Below are positions 10,249 to 19,309 of a stretch of DNA of 64,000 nt, piece after piece; the first letter of the stretch is position 1, and each line of letters starts with the position of its first letter. The position numbers and the translations under genes were made by a program. A model generated the notes under the pieces. The model was not told where the DNA came from. It ran no database searches and was given only the letters and a program-made list of their open reading frames with translations. Origin of the DNA: Flavihumibacter fluvii (GTDB taxonomy: Bacteria; Bacteroidota; Bacteroidia; Chitinophagales; Chitinophagaceae); NCBI RefSeq assembly GCF_018595675.2, contig NZ_CP092333.1, positions 3,124,001 to 3,188,000 of the forward strand, given 5' to 3'.

Positions 10249-11307
10249 TTAAACAGGAACTGCAACAGGTATTTTTACAGCTGCTTCCACCAGGTTTCCA
10301 TTGGCTTCCCGGATACTGAAATCGGCCTTATTGCCAAAAAGCAATTGTAGCCGGTTCTTTGTGCTGCTGATACCAAAGCCATCACCGTTGATATGACCAT
10401 TCAACCGGCCGGTATTCTGAACCATCAACTCGTGGTAGTCATTTTTAAAGTCGGAGATAATGCGCACAACCCCACCCCGCATCTGTTTCCCGATACCGTG
10501 TTTGATGGCATTCTCCACCAGTGTCTGCAACATCATGGGCGGTACAGGCTGGTCCAGGGTATCTTCATCAATTTCATATTCCACCTGTAGGCGATCTTCA
10601 AACCTGATATGCTCAAGCGCCAGGTAATCGCGTACAATATTTAATTCTTTCTCAAGGGGTACTGTTTCGGATTTTTCTGACTGCATGCTGCTGCGCAGGA
10701 TATTACTTAGCTCTGTAATGGCAGTACGCGCACGTTCCGGATTCTCATCGATCAGCGCACGGATACTGTTGAGTGCGTTGAAAATAAAATGCGGATTGAT
10801 ATGTGCTTTTATGGTCTTCAATTCCAACTCTTTCACCAGGGCTTCAAGCTTAAGGGTATCAACTTCCTGCTTCCTGCTTTTGGCAACGTAGTGGTAAATA
10901 TAATAGATGAGGGTCCAGGGAATAATGAACAGGCCAATATCCAGTGTTGAGGCCAGGAGTTTGGTAGAAAAATCAATATTCCGTGGATTTTCAGACTGAA
11001 CGGAGAATATGCTTAATAATCCCAGGTATAGGAGGCTGCACAATAAACTGGTGATCACAACAGCAATGGCCATGCGGGGCATAACCTTTTCAATGGGCAA
11101 CAGGAGCCAACGGCTCTGTTTTAAAAAGGTCCGGAGAATATGGGTACTGGTGATACCCGCCAGGAAAATAAATGACAGGCGGAGGAAAAATTTCTCATCA
11201 ATCTTGGATGGGGAAAGGGAATACGCAAAAAACAACATGGACAATACCACAAAGGTCCAGCCCATCACCTGGCAAAGCCAATAATATTTATATCCGCGTG
11301 GCAACAT
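10249..11307 (-). CDS. LytS/YehU-type sensor histidine kinase
   Basis: This 352-residue membrane kinase has four hydrophobic segments in the first 145 residues (about 12-30, 42-56, 78-101, 118-141), then a short coiled region. The His_kinase motif HINPHFIFNALNSI lies at 169-182. The ATPase end carries PPMMLQTLVENAIKHGI and GFGISSTKNRLQLLFG. There is no periplasmic sensing domain, so the signal is probably read within the membrane. It is the first gene of the kinase-regulator-M28-M28 run. Confidence 0.92.
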   Translation of the reverse strand: MLPRGYKYYWLCQVMGWTFVVLSMLFFAYSLSPSKIDEKFFLRLSFIFLAGITSTHILRTFLKQSRWLLLPIEKVMPRMAIAVVITSLLCSLLYLGLLSIFSVQSENPRNIDFSTKLLASTLDIGLFIIPWTLIYYIYHYVAKSRKQEVDTLKLEALVKELELKTIKAHINPHFIFNALNSIRALIDENPERARTAITELSNILRSSMQSEKSETVPLEKELNIVRDYLALEHIRFEDRLQVEYEIDEDTLDQPVPPMMLQTLVENAIKHGIGKQMRGGVVRIISDFKNDYHELMVQNTGRLNGHINGDGFGISSTKNRLQLLFGNKADFSIREANGNLVEAAVKIPVAVPV

Positions 11308-11442
11308 TGGACAAATCTAGGGGTTTGGTCAGGCACTAATATACTGAATTGTATTAATGGCCAAATTGTTGGTTTATCCCGGTAACTGGGGAGGATGGTC
11401 GGCATTCAACCAAATGGCGCCGGCGTTGTTAAAATACCTATA

Positions 11443-11476
11443 TTGTTTCTGAACGCTGACCCGTTCCTTATCTTTG
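11443..11476 (+). promoter_or_regulatory. Bacteroidota-type promoter of dxs
   Basis: TTG at 11443-11445 and TATCTTTG at 11469-11476 match the Bacteroidota -33 (TTG) and -7 (TAnnTTTG) elements with 23 bases between them. The dxs ATG follows 20 bases later, implying a very short leader. Confidence 0.5.
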
Positions 11477-11495
11477 TCCCTTTATCCCTTAATGC

Positions 11496-13424
11496 ATGGA
11501 AATAAAACCCGGACCACTCTTACAGCATATTGACACTCCAGCCGACCTCAGGAAGCTGGGAAAAGAGCAATTGCACCAGGTTTGTGATGAACTCAGGCAA
11601 TACATAATTGATGTGGTGAGTGTACATGGTGGCCATTTCGCCGCCAGTTTGGGCGTGGTAGAACTCAGTACCGCCCTGCATTATGTGTATAATACGCCCT
11701 ATGACCAGTTGGTTTGGGATGTGGGCCACCAGGCCTATGGCCATAAGATACTGACCGGAAGAAAAGACAATTTCGCAACAAACAGGAAATACGGTGGCCT
11801 CAGTGGATTTCCCAAAAGATCTGAAAGTGAATATGATACATTTGGGGTAGGACATTCTTCCACTTCAATTTCCGCCGCTTTAGGAATGGCCCTGGCAGCC
11901 AAATACAAGGGTGAAGACCGAAAATCCGTTGCCGTGATCGGTGATGGATCAATGACCGCCGGCATGGCTTTTGAAGCCATGAACCATGCCGGGGTGGCTG
12001 ATGCTGATATGCTGATCATATTGAATGACAACTGCATGAGCATCGACCCCAATGTGGGCGCCCTGAAGGAATACCTCACCGATATTACCACTTCACAGAC
12101 CTATAATAAGCTGAAAGATGATGTCTGGAAGGCATTGGGTAAGCTTCCGGTGGGTAAAAATTTCACCCGGGAAATGGCCAGCAAACTGGAACACTCCATC
12201 AAAGGCATGGTGAGCAAAAGCAGTAACCTCTTTGAAGCCCTGAACCTGCGTTATTTTGGTCCCATCGACGGACACAATATCACTAAACTGGTCGATACCC
12301 TGCAGGACCTGAAAAATATTCCCGGGCCTAAGATTTTACATATCATTACGGTAAAAGGGAAGGGATATTCCCTTGCAGAAAAAGACCAGACCAAATGGCA
12401 TGCACCCGGGTTGTTCGACAAGATCACCGGAGAAATTTACAAGAAGAAATTCGACACACCGCAGCCCCCCAAATACCAGGATGTATTTGGACATACTTTG
12501 CTGGAAATGGCGGAACAAAATGATAAGATCTTTGGTATTACCCCGGCCATGCCTTCAGGTTCATCCTTAAAGATCATGATGGATAGAATGCCGGGCCGCG
12601 CAATTGATGTAGGGATTTGTGAACAGCATGCAGTAACCGTTAGTGCCGGATTAGCCACACAAGGCATGAAGGTGTTCTGCAATATATATTCATCGTTCAT
12701 GCAAAGGGCCTACGACCAGGTAGTGCATGATGTGGCCATTCAAAAGCTGCCGGTGGTGTTTTGCCTGGACCGTGCCGGATTGGTTGGAGAAGATGGACCT
12801 ACCCACCATGGTGCTTACGACATCCCCTATATGCGCTGTATACCAAACATGGTGGTTAGTGCCCCAATGAATGAAAGTGAATTGCGCAACCTCATGTTTA
12901 CTGCACAATTGGACAGCACAACTAATCCATTTGTGATCCGTTATCCAAGGGGCGAAGGAGTAATGCCGGAATGGAAAACCGAATTGAAGGAAATTAAAAT
13001 TGGTACCGGACGCAAACTGAAAGAAGGTGAAGAGATCGCCGTTTTGTCATTTGGGCATCCGGGCAATTTCGCAGCATCGGCAATCCGTGAAGTGAAACAA
13101 TATGGTATTAATGCGGGCCACTACGATATACGCTTTGTAAAACCTTTGGATGAAAATTTACTGCATGAGGTGTTTGGCCGCTATAAAAAAATCATTACAG
13201 TAGAAGACGGCACCATTGTAGGCGGATTTGGTTCCGCGATCATTGAGTTTATGGTAGCACATAATTACCATGCCCAGGTGAAAATGTTGGGCATACCTGA
13301 TCGTATTGTTGAACACGGTACCTTAAAAGAATTACACCGTGAATGTGGTTACGATGCCAATGCCATTGCAGATACCCTGAAAGACATGATGAAGGAAAAA
13401 GTGAGTGTGCGTCTTTTGCAATAA
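11496..13424 (+). CDS. dxs: 1-deoxy-D-xylulose-5-phosphate synthase
   Basis: This 642-residue thiamine-diphosphate enzyme condenses pyruvate and glyceraldehyde-3-phosphate, the first step of the MEP isoprenoid pathway. Family marks are HGGHFAASLG near 44-53, DVGHQAYGHK near 75-84, the TPP site GDGSMTAG at 149-156 with NDN at 177-179, and the central VGICEQHAVTVSAGLA. The transketolase C-terminal domain ends with EHGTLKEL. Length is full. It ends in a clear terminator. Confidence 0.96.
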   Translation: MEIKPGPLLQHIDTPADLRKLGKEQLHQVCDELRQYIIDVVSVHGGHFAASLGVVELSTALHYVYNTPYDQLVWDVGHQAYGHKILTGRKDNFATNRKYGGLSGFPKRSESEYDTFGVGHSSTSISAALGMALAAKYKGEDRKSVAVIGDGSMTAGMAFEAMNHAGVADADMLIILNDNCMSIDPNVGALKEYLTDITTSQTYNKLKDDVWKALGKLPVGKNFTREMASKLEHSIKGMVSKSSNLFEALNLRYFGPIDGHNITKLVDTLQDLKNIPGPKILHIITVKGKGYSLAEKDQTKWHAPGLFDKITGEIYKKKFDTPQPPKYQDVFGHTLLEMAEQNDKIFGITPAMPSGSSLKIMMDRMPGRAIDVGICEQHAVTVSAGLATQGMKVFCNIYSSFMQRAYDQVVHDVAIQKLPVVFCLDRAGLVGEDGPTHHGAYDIPYMRCIPNMVVSAPMNESELRNLMFTAQLDSTTNPFVIRYPRGEGVMPEWKTELKEIKIGTGRKLKEGEEIAVLSFGHPGNFAASAIREVKQYGINAGHYDIRFVKPLDENLLHEVFGRYKKIITVEDGTIVGGFGSAIIEFMVAHNYHAQVKMLGIPDRIVEHGTLKELHRECGYDANAIADTLKDMMKEKVSVRLLQ

Positions 13425-13445
13425 TTTTAACAGGAATAACATAAT

Positions 13446-13484
13446 AAAAAGCCTTTTTCCCCGTCTTGAGGAAAAGGCTTTTTT
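13446..13484 (+). terminator. Rho-independent terminator of dxs
   Basis: The arms 13446-13460 and 13470-13484 pair with one bulge, and the 3' arm ends in six T residues. The hairpin ends one base before the ATG of the next gene (13486), which is unusually tight. Confidence 0.8.
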
Positions 13485-13485
13485 A

Positions 13486-14127
13486 ATGCGTTACAAGCAA
13501 TGGGTGAAATATGGCTTCCCTGTTTTGCTACTACTGGTTTCTCTGACTAGTTATAGCATTGATAACCATGCCATTAACCGTCGCATTACAAAACCCACAC
13601 CCCCTTCAGAAAAGGACAATCTTTTATCAACCCTCAAACAGGCGGCAATTTCAATGCGGGATTATGCCCGTAAAAATGGCATGGACCCCGAAGTATTCTT
13701 CCTGGTAGATATGCGAATTCCTTCCGGTAAAAACAGGTTTTTTGTGTATGACCTTGAAATGGACTCTATCTTAATGGCTGGGTTGGTGACCCATGGCAAG
13801 GGTAATTCCTTGTTTCAACTGGTGCCAAAATTTTCAAACCAGCAAGGCAGCAATTGTACTTCAATCGGCAGGTATAAAGTCGGAAATGCCTACACGGGTA
13901 AATTTGGATTAGCCTATAAGTTATACGGCCTCGATTCCACTAACAATAATGCATACAAAAGAGCAGTCGTACTACACGCCCATGAAAGTATTCCTGATAA
14001 GGAAGTATATCCTTACCCTATCGGGCAAAGTGAAGGCTGTCCAACGGTGTCACCGAAATTTCTCGAACAGTTATCAAACCTGATGTCTAACCGGAATAAA
14101 CCGGTTATGATGTATATTTTCAGTTAG
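13486..14127 (+). CDS. Murein L,D-transpeptidase catalytic-domain family protein (YkuD_2 type)
   Basis: From the ATG at 13486 the product is 213 residues with a signal peptide or anchor (YGFPVLLLLVSLTSYS). The longer in-frame start at 13405 would begin inside dxs and translate the terminator, so it is rejected. The catalytic domain shows VDMRIPSGKNRFFVYDLE, GRYKVGNAYTGKFGLAYKLYGLDSTN, the histidine in VLHAHES and the cysteine in SEGCPTVSP. These are the His and Cys of the L,D-transpeptidase fold. It probably acts on peptidoglycan; the exact reaction is unproven for this subfamily. Confidence 0.85.
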   Translation: MRYKQWVKYGFPVLLLLVSLTSYSIDNHAINRRITKPTPPSEKDNLLSTLKQAAISMRDYARKNGMDPEVFFLVDMRIPSGKNRFFVYDLEMDSILMAGLVTHGKGNSLFQLVPKFSNQQGSNCTSIGRYKVGNAYTGKFGLAYKLYGLDSTNNNAYKRAVVLHAHESIPDKEVYPYPIGQSEGCPTVSPKFLEQLSNLMSNRNKPVMMYIFS

Positions 14128-14139
14128 GTTGTCCCAGTA

Positions 14140-14991
14140 TCAATATTCCAGCACACCCATTTCCCCATTTTGGTAGGCGCTGATCTTTGCTTCTATGCCT
14201 TGCATGCTGTTCATCACGAATGGACCATAACTCACCACTTTTTCTTTAATTGGTTCACCGCCGAAAAATATCAGCCTCGAAGGTTCCTGCGCCATGATGG
14301 CCACCTGGTTGCCATTATGTTCAAAATGCACCAGCTGCCTGGCTTTTACAGGGTTGCCCAATACTGATAACTGGCCGCTGATGAGATATAATGCGGCCGA
14401 GTGCGACTCCTGCACAGGAAGGGTAAATACACCGCCCGGTTGCAGCTCGATATCATAATAGAACATGGGGGTATGGGTAGTGACCGGGGAAGAATTCCCG
14501 GCATATTCCCCTACCAACACCTTTACGGAAGCCAGCGGGCTGGACACTAATGGAAGGGTATTACCGGCATAGTGCCTGAAAGAGGCATCAATTTCTTTTT
14601 TTGCTTCGGGGAGGTTGATCCAAACCTGCATCAGTTCCAATTCACCACCTGTTCTCAGGAAATTCTCAGTAGGGCCTTCCGAGTGTACGATCCCCTTACC
14701 GGAGGTCATCCAATTGAGATCGCCACCCTGTGCAACCTGTTCGTGACCGGCAGTATCCCGGTGAAAAAACTCCCCGTCAATGAGGTAGGTCACCACTTCA
14801 AACCCGGCATGCGGATGAGGGGGTATGCGGATATCGGCACCCGGTTGTACCGTAGTACGCACCATATGATCTATGAATAAAAAAGGATCAACCTGTTTCA
14901 ATTGCCGCGTAGGCAATGCCCGCAGCACTTTATTTCTACCCACAAACTCAACCGAAGCATCGAGTACCTGGGCAATAGTTCTTGTAGACAT
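14140..14991 (-). CDS. Pirin family protein
   Basis: The product is 283 residues from the ATG at 14991 (MSTRTIAQVL); longer in-frame starts run into the upstream pirin gene. It is a bicupin with the pirin N-terminal metal site HPHAGFEVVTYLIDGEFFHRD, and GKGIVHSEGP before the C-terminal cupin. Pirins are non-haem metal proteins; some have quercetin dioxygenase activity, others act as redox sensors, and the role here is open. It is co-directional with a second pirin, 23 bases apart. Confidence 0.88.
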   Translation of the reverse strand: MSTRTIAQVLDASVEFVGRNKVLRALPTRQLKQVDPFLFIDHMVRTTVQPGADIRIPPHPHAGFEVVTYLIDGEFFHRDTAGHEQVAQGGDLNWMTSGKGIVHSEGPTENFLRTGGELELMQVWINLPEAKKEIDASFRHYAGNTLPLVSSPLASVKVLVGEYAGNSSPVTTHTPMFYYDIELQPGGVFTLPVQESHSAALYLISGQLSVLGNPVKARQLVHFEHNGNQVAIMAQEPSRLIFFGGEPIKEKVVSYGPFVMNSMQGIEAKISAYQNGEMGVLEY

Positions 14992-15014
14992 GGAACCTGA
15001 TTTAAAATGAACAT

Positions 15015-15734
15015 TTAATTTTCTCCGGTCATTGGGACTTCGATGGCCAGAATCCGGGTATTTTCTGTAGCAGATACCGCAATTGAAGCAGCATCCCAAA
15101 CCCCGATGGCATCACGTTGGCCGAGGTGTTGTCCACCAATTTCAGCAGAACCTTCCAGCAGGAAAAAAAACACCCCGTTGCCGGCAAACCTTGGGGAATA
15201 ATCGATGGATTTGCCTCCATCCAATTGAGCCAGGGCAAAGAGGCTATCCTGGTTGATCCATACCCCGCCATCTTTTTCATCCGGACTTACCACTATCTGC
15301 CATTGGTTGTTACGGCGGGTGGCATCAAAGGTCTTTTGTTCATACCTGGGTGTAATATTCTGCAGTTTTGGATACACCCATACCTGCAGGAAATTCACAG
15401 CTTCTGTTTTTGAGGCATTGTACTCCGAATGCTGGATACCACTACCGGCACTCATGATCTGCACATCACCGGTATTAATGATGCCATCGGTTCCGGTGGA
15501 ATCCTTGTGGGCCAGTGCGCCCGAGAGCGGAATGGATACAATCTCCATATTATCGTGGGGATGGGTTCCAAACCCGGCTCCACCCCGCACCTGGTCATCA
15601 TTTAATACCCGCAATGCGCCGAAATGTACTTTATCGGGATGGTACCAATGACCGAAACTGAAGGAGTGATGACTGTTGAGCCAGCCAAAGTCGACTTTGC
15701 CGCGTTCTCCGGCTGGGTGGAATATTGTTTTCAT
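15015..15734 (-). CDS. Pirin family protein, YhhW/quercetinase-like
   Basis: This 239-residue bicupin shows WLNSHHSFSFGHWYHP at the start and the metal-binding run THPHDNMEIVSIPLSGALAH. GSGIQHSEYN and a C-terminal cupin follow. This arrangement is closest to the YhhW type, which can cleave quercetin in vitro. It leads a two-gene run with the other pirin. The divergence of the pair suggests different substrates or partners rather than a recent duplication. Confidence 0.88.
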   Translation of the reverse strand: MKTIFHPAGERGKVDFGWLNSHHSFSFGHWYHPDKVHFGALRVLNDDQVRGGAGFGTHPHDNMEIVSIPLSGALAHKDSTGTDGIINTGDVQIMSAGSGIQHSEYNASKTEAVNFLQVWVYPKLQNITPRYEQKTFDATRRNNQWQIVVSPDEKDGGVWINQDSLFALAQLDGGKSIDYSPRFAGNGVFFFLLEGSAEIGGQHLGQRDAIGVWDAASIAVSATENTRILAIEVPMTGEN

Positions 15735-15814
15735 GATATGTTTTGTTTAATGTTTAAACATCAATATGTATGCCACAGTATAACCTGCCATTATGGCAAC
15801 CAAATAAGAGGAGA

Positions 15815-16606
15815 TTATTCGCCCGGAAAAATGAGCTCGAAATTATCTTCTTCGCGCTCATCGTTCCATTCAACGATAAAATTATTACGGCCTTCGCCGG
15901 TCATGATGCGCATATACTTTTGCTGCACCAGTTCAAGCATGCTGAGGAAGGAGAAAATGGCTTCTATCCGGTTTTCACAGTTTTCAAACAATTTCTCAAA
16001 AGACAGGGTCTTTTTTTCGCGGCAGAGTGTCAATACAATTTCACGGCTTTTCTCCATGGTATAATTGTATTGCACCACCGTGTGTACCGGTTTATTATTT
16101 CGCTCGTATACTTTCTGCATCACTTTTTCAAAAGACTTCATCAGTTTGAATAAAGTGATCTGTTGGATTTCAGTTCCTTCGGAGGCTTCTTCACCTATGG
16201 TTCCCAGCTCGCGCGTCAGGTTACCCCTTTTCACCATCAACATGCGTACAGCCTCCATTTCAGCCAGTTCAGCAGAAGCCTGTTTGTACTTTTTGTATTC
16301 AAGTATCTTATCAATGAGTTCCTGGCGGGGATCGATTTCATTTCCCTGTCCATCAATTTCTTTTCGCGGCAACAGCATTTTTGCCTTGATCCGCATCAAC
16401 GTTGAAACGAAAAGAATGAACTCACTGGATAATTCAATATTCAACTTTTCTTCTCCATGGATATACACCAGGAAATCGTTGATGATCTTGGTAATGGGTA
16501 TATTATAAATATCCAGCTCATCACGTTCAATAAAGAACAACAATAAGTCGAAAGGCCCCTCAAACTGGGGTAACCTGATATGATAAGCCGTCTGATTCGC
16601 CGCCAT
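15815..16606 (-). CDS. scpA: Segregation and condensation protein A
   Basis: This 263-residue kleisin bridges SMC heads in chromosome condensation. It has the ScpA N-terminal pattern (FEGPFDLLLFFIERDELDIYNIPITKI, split by variable residues) and LMRIKAKMLLPR. The C-terminal winged-helix half has SFEKLFENCENRIEAIFSFLSMLELVQQK. No scpB is next to it in the window. It lies 80 bases upstream of the pirin pair. Confidence 0.92.
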   Translation of the reverse strand: MAANQTAYHIRLPQFEGPFDLLLFFIERDELDIYNIPITKIINDFLVYIHGEEKLNIELSSEFILFVSTLMRIKAKMLLPRKEIDGQGNEIDPRQELIDKILEYKKYKQASAELAEMEAVRMLMVKRGNLTRELGTIGEEASEGTEIQQITLFKLMKSFEKVMQKVYERNNKPVHTVVQYNYTMEKSREIVLTLCREKKTLSFEKLFENCENRIEAIFSFLSMLELVQQKYMRIMTGEGRNNFIVEWNDEREEDNFELIFPGE

Positions 16607-16631
16607 ACTGCACTATTGATAGGTAAATGAA

Positions 16632-16662
16632 TGTCCCGGTGGGTATATACCCAACCGGGACA
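16632..16662 (-). terminator. Possible terminator hairpin after the DUF3078 gene
   Basis: A strong hairpin has outer arms 16632-16639 and 16655-16662 (8 pairs) and inner arms 16641-16645 and 16648-16652, 31 bases after the DUF3078 stop. It lacks a long T run on the minus strand, so it may be an mRNA-stabilising or weak terminator structure. Confidence 0.4.
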
Positions 16663-16692
16663 AAACTAAGTTACAATTATTTAAAGGCGGGG

Positions 16693-17739
16693 TCAAAATT
16701 TGGCAGAAATGCCAACGCCCAATAAGGACCGGACCTGGGTGCGGGCAGCATTTTTATTCGGCCCAAACTGCTTCACATCATCATCATAGATCAGGTCGAA
16801 ATTATAGGTAACGTTCAGGAATTTATTCACTTTCATGATAATATTGTTCGTCCAGTACACATCAATATTTTGCGGTTTTGAGCTGATTTTTTCGTCGGTG
16901 TATGGATCACGTTTCCCGAGGTAATTGGAGAATAGGTCCAGTTTGGACCTGTAGGACACATTTTTAACAATCTCCTTCAAAAAATTAGCTGATAAATAAG
17001 CACCCGCTTCAAACGCAACCTTGCGGACCGGGTTTACCCCATAGGTCGCAGCAAGCGGTTTTTCCTCGCCACCATCTGGCAAGGGGATCTGGCCATCCGG
17101 GTAATAATAACTGTAGGGATCATTGGTAACAATCACCCAGCGGGCTGAAAAAGGGGAGATCATCAAACTAAAATAATTGGCCGGCGTCCATTCCAGGCCC
17201 GGAGACAATAACAGGTAACTTGGTGCCATAAAGCCGGAGATCCTGTGCTTCAGACCTTTTCCCAGGTAATCGTATTCATATCCGTCGGCGAACTGTGTCC
17301 TTAAATTTAAAACTCCCGCGACGGCCCATTTATCATTTAATTTATGTCCGGCTTTAGTGTAGAAGTCTATTTTATCATCTGTTTTCCGACTACCCTGGGA
17401 ACTGGTTTTTTGCATAGCAAAACCCAGGTCGAGTGTATTGTTCCAATAAAAATCACCTTTTTTCTTATTGGCAAAAATGGTGGCATAACCAGCCATGGAG
17501 AAGGAAGAATGTTCAGCACCTGCAGCCCAGTTACTACTGCTTCCCTGCCCAAAATTCAGGGAAAGGATAACACCCTTTCTCCAACCTTTCGCATTGTATT
17601 TAAATACGGAATCCACAATTTCACCTGACTTTTGGGAATCCTTCTTTATTTCTGAGATGGTTTTGTCCTGCGCAACTCCTGCTATCGGAAAAAATATTAC
17701 CACTATGCAACAGGATAATAAACCAGTTAGCTTGCTCAT
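16693..17739 (-). CDS. DUF3078 domain-containing outer-membrane-type protein
   Basis: This 348-residue protein has a signal peptide (LLSCCIVVIFFPIAGVAQ). It consists mostly of alternating beta strands (LSLNFGQGSSSNWAAGAEHSS, WNNTLDLGFAM) and ends in aromatic phenylalanine, as outer membrane barrels do. The pattern W-x-x-G-G-x-x-S-x-N near the start is characteristic of the DUF3078 family of Bacteroidota, whose function is unknown. It is monocistronic. Confidence 0.75.
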   Translation of the reverse strand: MSKLTGLLSCCIVVIFFPIAGVAQDKTISEIKKDSQKSGEIVDSVFKYNAKGWRKGVILSLNFGQGSSSNWAAGAEHSSFSMAGYATIFANKKKGDFYWNNTLDLGFAMQKTSSQGSRKTDDKIDFYTKAGHKLNDKWAVAGVLNLRTQFADGYEYDYLGKGLKHRISGFMAPSYLLLSPGLEWTPANYFSLMISPFSARWVIVTNDPYSYYYPDGQIPLPDGGEEKPLAATYGVNPVRKVAFEAGAYLSANFLKEIVKNVSYRSKLDLFSNYLGKRDPYTDEKISSKPQNIDVYWTNNIIMKVNKFLNVTYNFDLIYDDDVKQFGPNKNAARTQVRSLLGVGISAKF

Positions 17740-17758
17740 GAATATTGTTTAACGGTTA

Positions 17759-17791
17759 TAAAAAAGGCATTCTGACTAAGATCAGAATGCC
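17759..17791 (-). terminator. Rho-independent terminator of mscL
   Basis: A perfect 10-base-pair stem (17766-17775 with 17782-17791) and a 6-base loop are followed by six T residues on the minus strand, 24 bases after the mscL stop. Confidence 0.88.
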
Positions 17792-17814
17792 CGCACAAAT
17801 ATATAAATCATTTA

Positions 17815-18213
17815 TTATTTCTTCAAGCTATCGCGTATTTCTTCAAGGAGCTGCTCAGTTTTTGTAGGTCCAGGTGCTGCGTTGGGATCCTTTCTTAATA
17901 CCGCTTTAATGAAAGCGTAACACACAAGGGCGACAATGATGAAATCAAGGGTTGAGGTAAGGAATGCGCCATATTTAAAGGTGATCGCCTCCCCAACAAT
18001 ATTGTTCTGGGCATCCATTTGTGCTCCTTTGAGCGTCCAGGTCATCTTGGAAAAATCCTTTCCCCCGGTGATCAACCCCAGGATCGGTGCAATTAACCCT
18101 TCGGTAAAACTTCCCACCAGTTTGGAAAATGCGGTTCCCATCAGGAAACCAATGGCTACATCAACAAGATTTCCCTTGGTGGCAAATGCCTTGAAGTCTG
18201 CTAAAAATCCCAT
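17815..18213 (-). CDS. mscL: Large-conductance mechanosensitive channel
   Basis: This 132-residue channel opens under membrane tension to release solutes on hypo-osmotic shock. TM1 (VDVAIGFLMGTAFSKLVGSF, about 17-36) includes the gate glycines. A periplasmic loop and TM2 (FIIVALVCYAFIKAV, about 90-105) follow, then a charged C-terminal helix with LLEEIRDSLKK. Length is normal for MscL. Confidence 0.95.
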   Translation of the reverse strand: MGFLADFKAFATKGNLVDVAIGFLMGTAFSKLVGSFTEGLIAPILGLITGGKDFSKMTWTLKGAQMDAQNNIVGEAITFKYGAFLTSTLDFIIVALVCYAFIKAVLRKDPNAAPGPTKTEQLLEEIRDSLKK

Positions 18214-18339
18214 AGCTGTAATTTTTTATGTGAAGCAAAATATTATCTTATCCAATACTACGAAACTTATTATAATATCACAGTTTCTACTAATCTTACA
18301 GTTCATATTATCATAAAATCCCCAATTTCCCCAGACAAC

Positions 18340-19215
18340 ATGGAAATGAGTCACAAGGTCACGAACTGGTTATTATTTGCCGCGATATCGGTGATCTGGG
18401 GAAGTTCTTTTATTTTAATGAAGGCGGGAATGACAGCACTCAGTGCCTACCAGGTAGCTGCTTTGCGGATGTTTAGTGGCGGCCTGGTCCTATTGCCTCT
18501 GGCAGTACAAAAATTGGGGGGAGTGCCCCGCGAAAAAATGGGCCTGATCATCCTTTCCGGCTTTATCGGCAGTTTTTTTCCGGCCTTCCTGTTCTGTATC
18601 GCAGAAACGCGGATCGATAGCTCACTGGCAGGAATATTGAATGCATTGACACCGGTCTTTACCATTTTAATCGGTGCTGTATTTTTTAATATCCGTGTGA
18701 GCCCCAAAAAAATATTGGGTGTAGTGATTGGTTTCACTGGTTTAAGCCTCTTGTTTTTAAGTAAGGGGAATATCAGCTGGAAAGATTTTTCCTATGCCTC
18801 ACTGGTATTGATTGCAACTATTTGTTATGGCCTTAATGTGAACCTGGTGAGCCGCTACCTTACAGGAGTTGGGGCAGTGACCATTGCCTCATTTGCTTTT
18901 GCGTTTTTGTTGTTACCCTCCGCGGCTGTATTGACATATACCGGATTCTTTTCGCTTGACCTGGCCGCAACACCTGTACTAAAGGCAACAGGAGCCGCCA
19001 TTTTGCTGGGTGTACTGGGCACTGCACTCGCCTCGATCTTCTTTTATATGCTGGTGAAAAAAGCCGGCACCTTGTTCTCCTCCCTGGTCACTTATGGCAT
19101 TCCCTTCGTAGCCATCGGCTGGGGATTGATTTTCGGGGAAAGCATCAATTCCCTGCAGGTTGTTTGCCTGGGGATTATTTTGGTGGGGGTGTTTATAGTG
19201 AGCAGGAAGCAGTGA
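18340..19215 (+). CDS. EamA/DMT superfamily transporter
   Basis: This 291-residue protein has ten hydrophobic segments in two five-helix EamA repeats. The first begins with WLLFAAISVIWGSSFILMKAG and the second near 150 (FSYASLVLIATICYGLNV). It ends at the membrane with GIILVGVFIVS. It is probably a metabolite or drug exporter; the substrate is unknown. Either ATG 18340 or ATG 18346 could start it. The stop codon lies inside a heptad repeat (19199-19221), so the last few residues are encoded by that repeat. Confidence 0.88.
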   Translation: MEMSHKVTNWLLFAAISVIWGSSFILMKAGMTALSAYQVAALRMFSGGLVLLPLAVQKLGGVPREKMGLIILSGFIGSFFPAFLFCIAETRIDSSLAGILNALTPVFTILIGAVFFNIRVSPKKILGVVIGFTGLSLLFLSKGNISWKDFSYASLVLIATICYGLNVNLVSRYLTGVGAVTIASFAFAFLLLPSAAVLTYTGFFSLDLAATPVLKATGAAILLGVLGTALASIFFYMLVKKAGTLFSSLVTYGIPFVAIGWGLIFGESINSLQVVCLGIILVGVFIVSRKQ

Positions 19216-19221
19216 GCAGTG
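19199..19221 (+). repeat. Heptad repeat at the 3' end of the EamA gene
   Basis: After TG comes AGCAGGA and then two copies of AGCAGTG. The whole 23-base sequence is identical to 22067-22089, and 15 bases of it occur inverted at 19286-19300. The TGA stop of the transporter gene is inside the repeat. Confidence 0.8.
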
Positions 19222-19225
19222 TAAT

Positions 19226-19260
19226 AAAAAATAGCCATCTATTAAAGGTGGCTATTTTTT
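19226..19260. terminator. Bidirectional terminator between the EamA and frr genes
   Basis: Arms 19226-19237 and 19249-19260 form a 12-pair stem with A and T tracts at the two ends, extendable by two inner pairs. It serves both converging genes. Confidence 0.88.
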
Positions 19261-19285
19261 TATCGATACATTTTAGGCCTACTGT

Positions 19286-19306
19286 CTGCTTCCTGCTCAC
19301 TGCTTT
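19286..19306 (-). repeat. Inverted copy of the heptad repeat after frr
   Basis: On the minus strand it reads AAAGCA followed by the 15-base core shared with 19199-19221. It begins 3 bases after the frr stop codon. Confidence 0.75.
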
Positions 19307-19309
19307 CTC

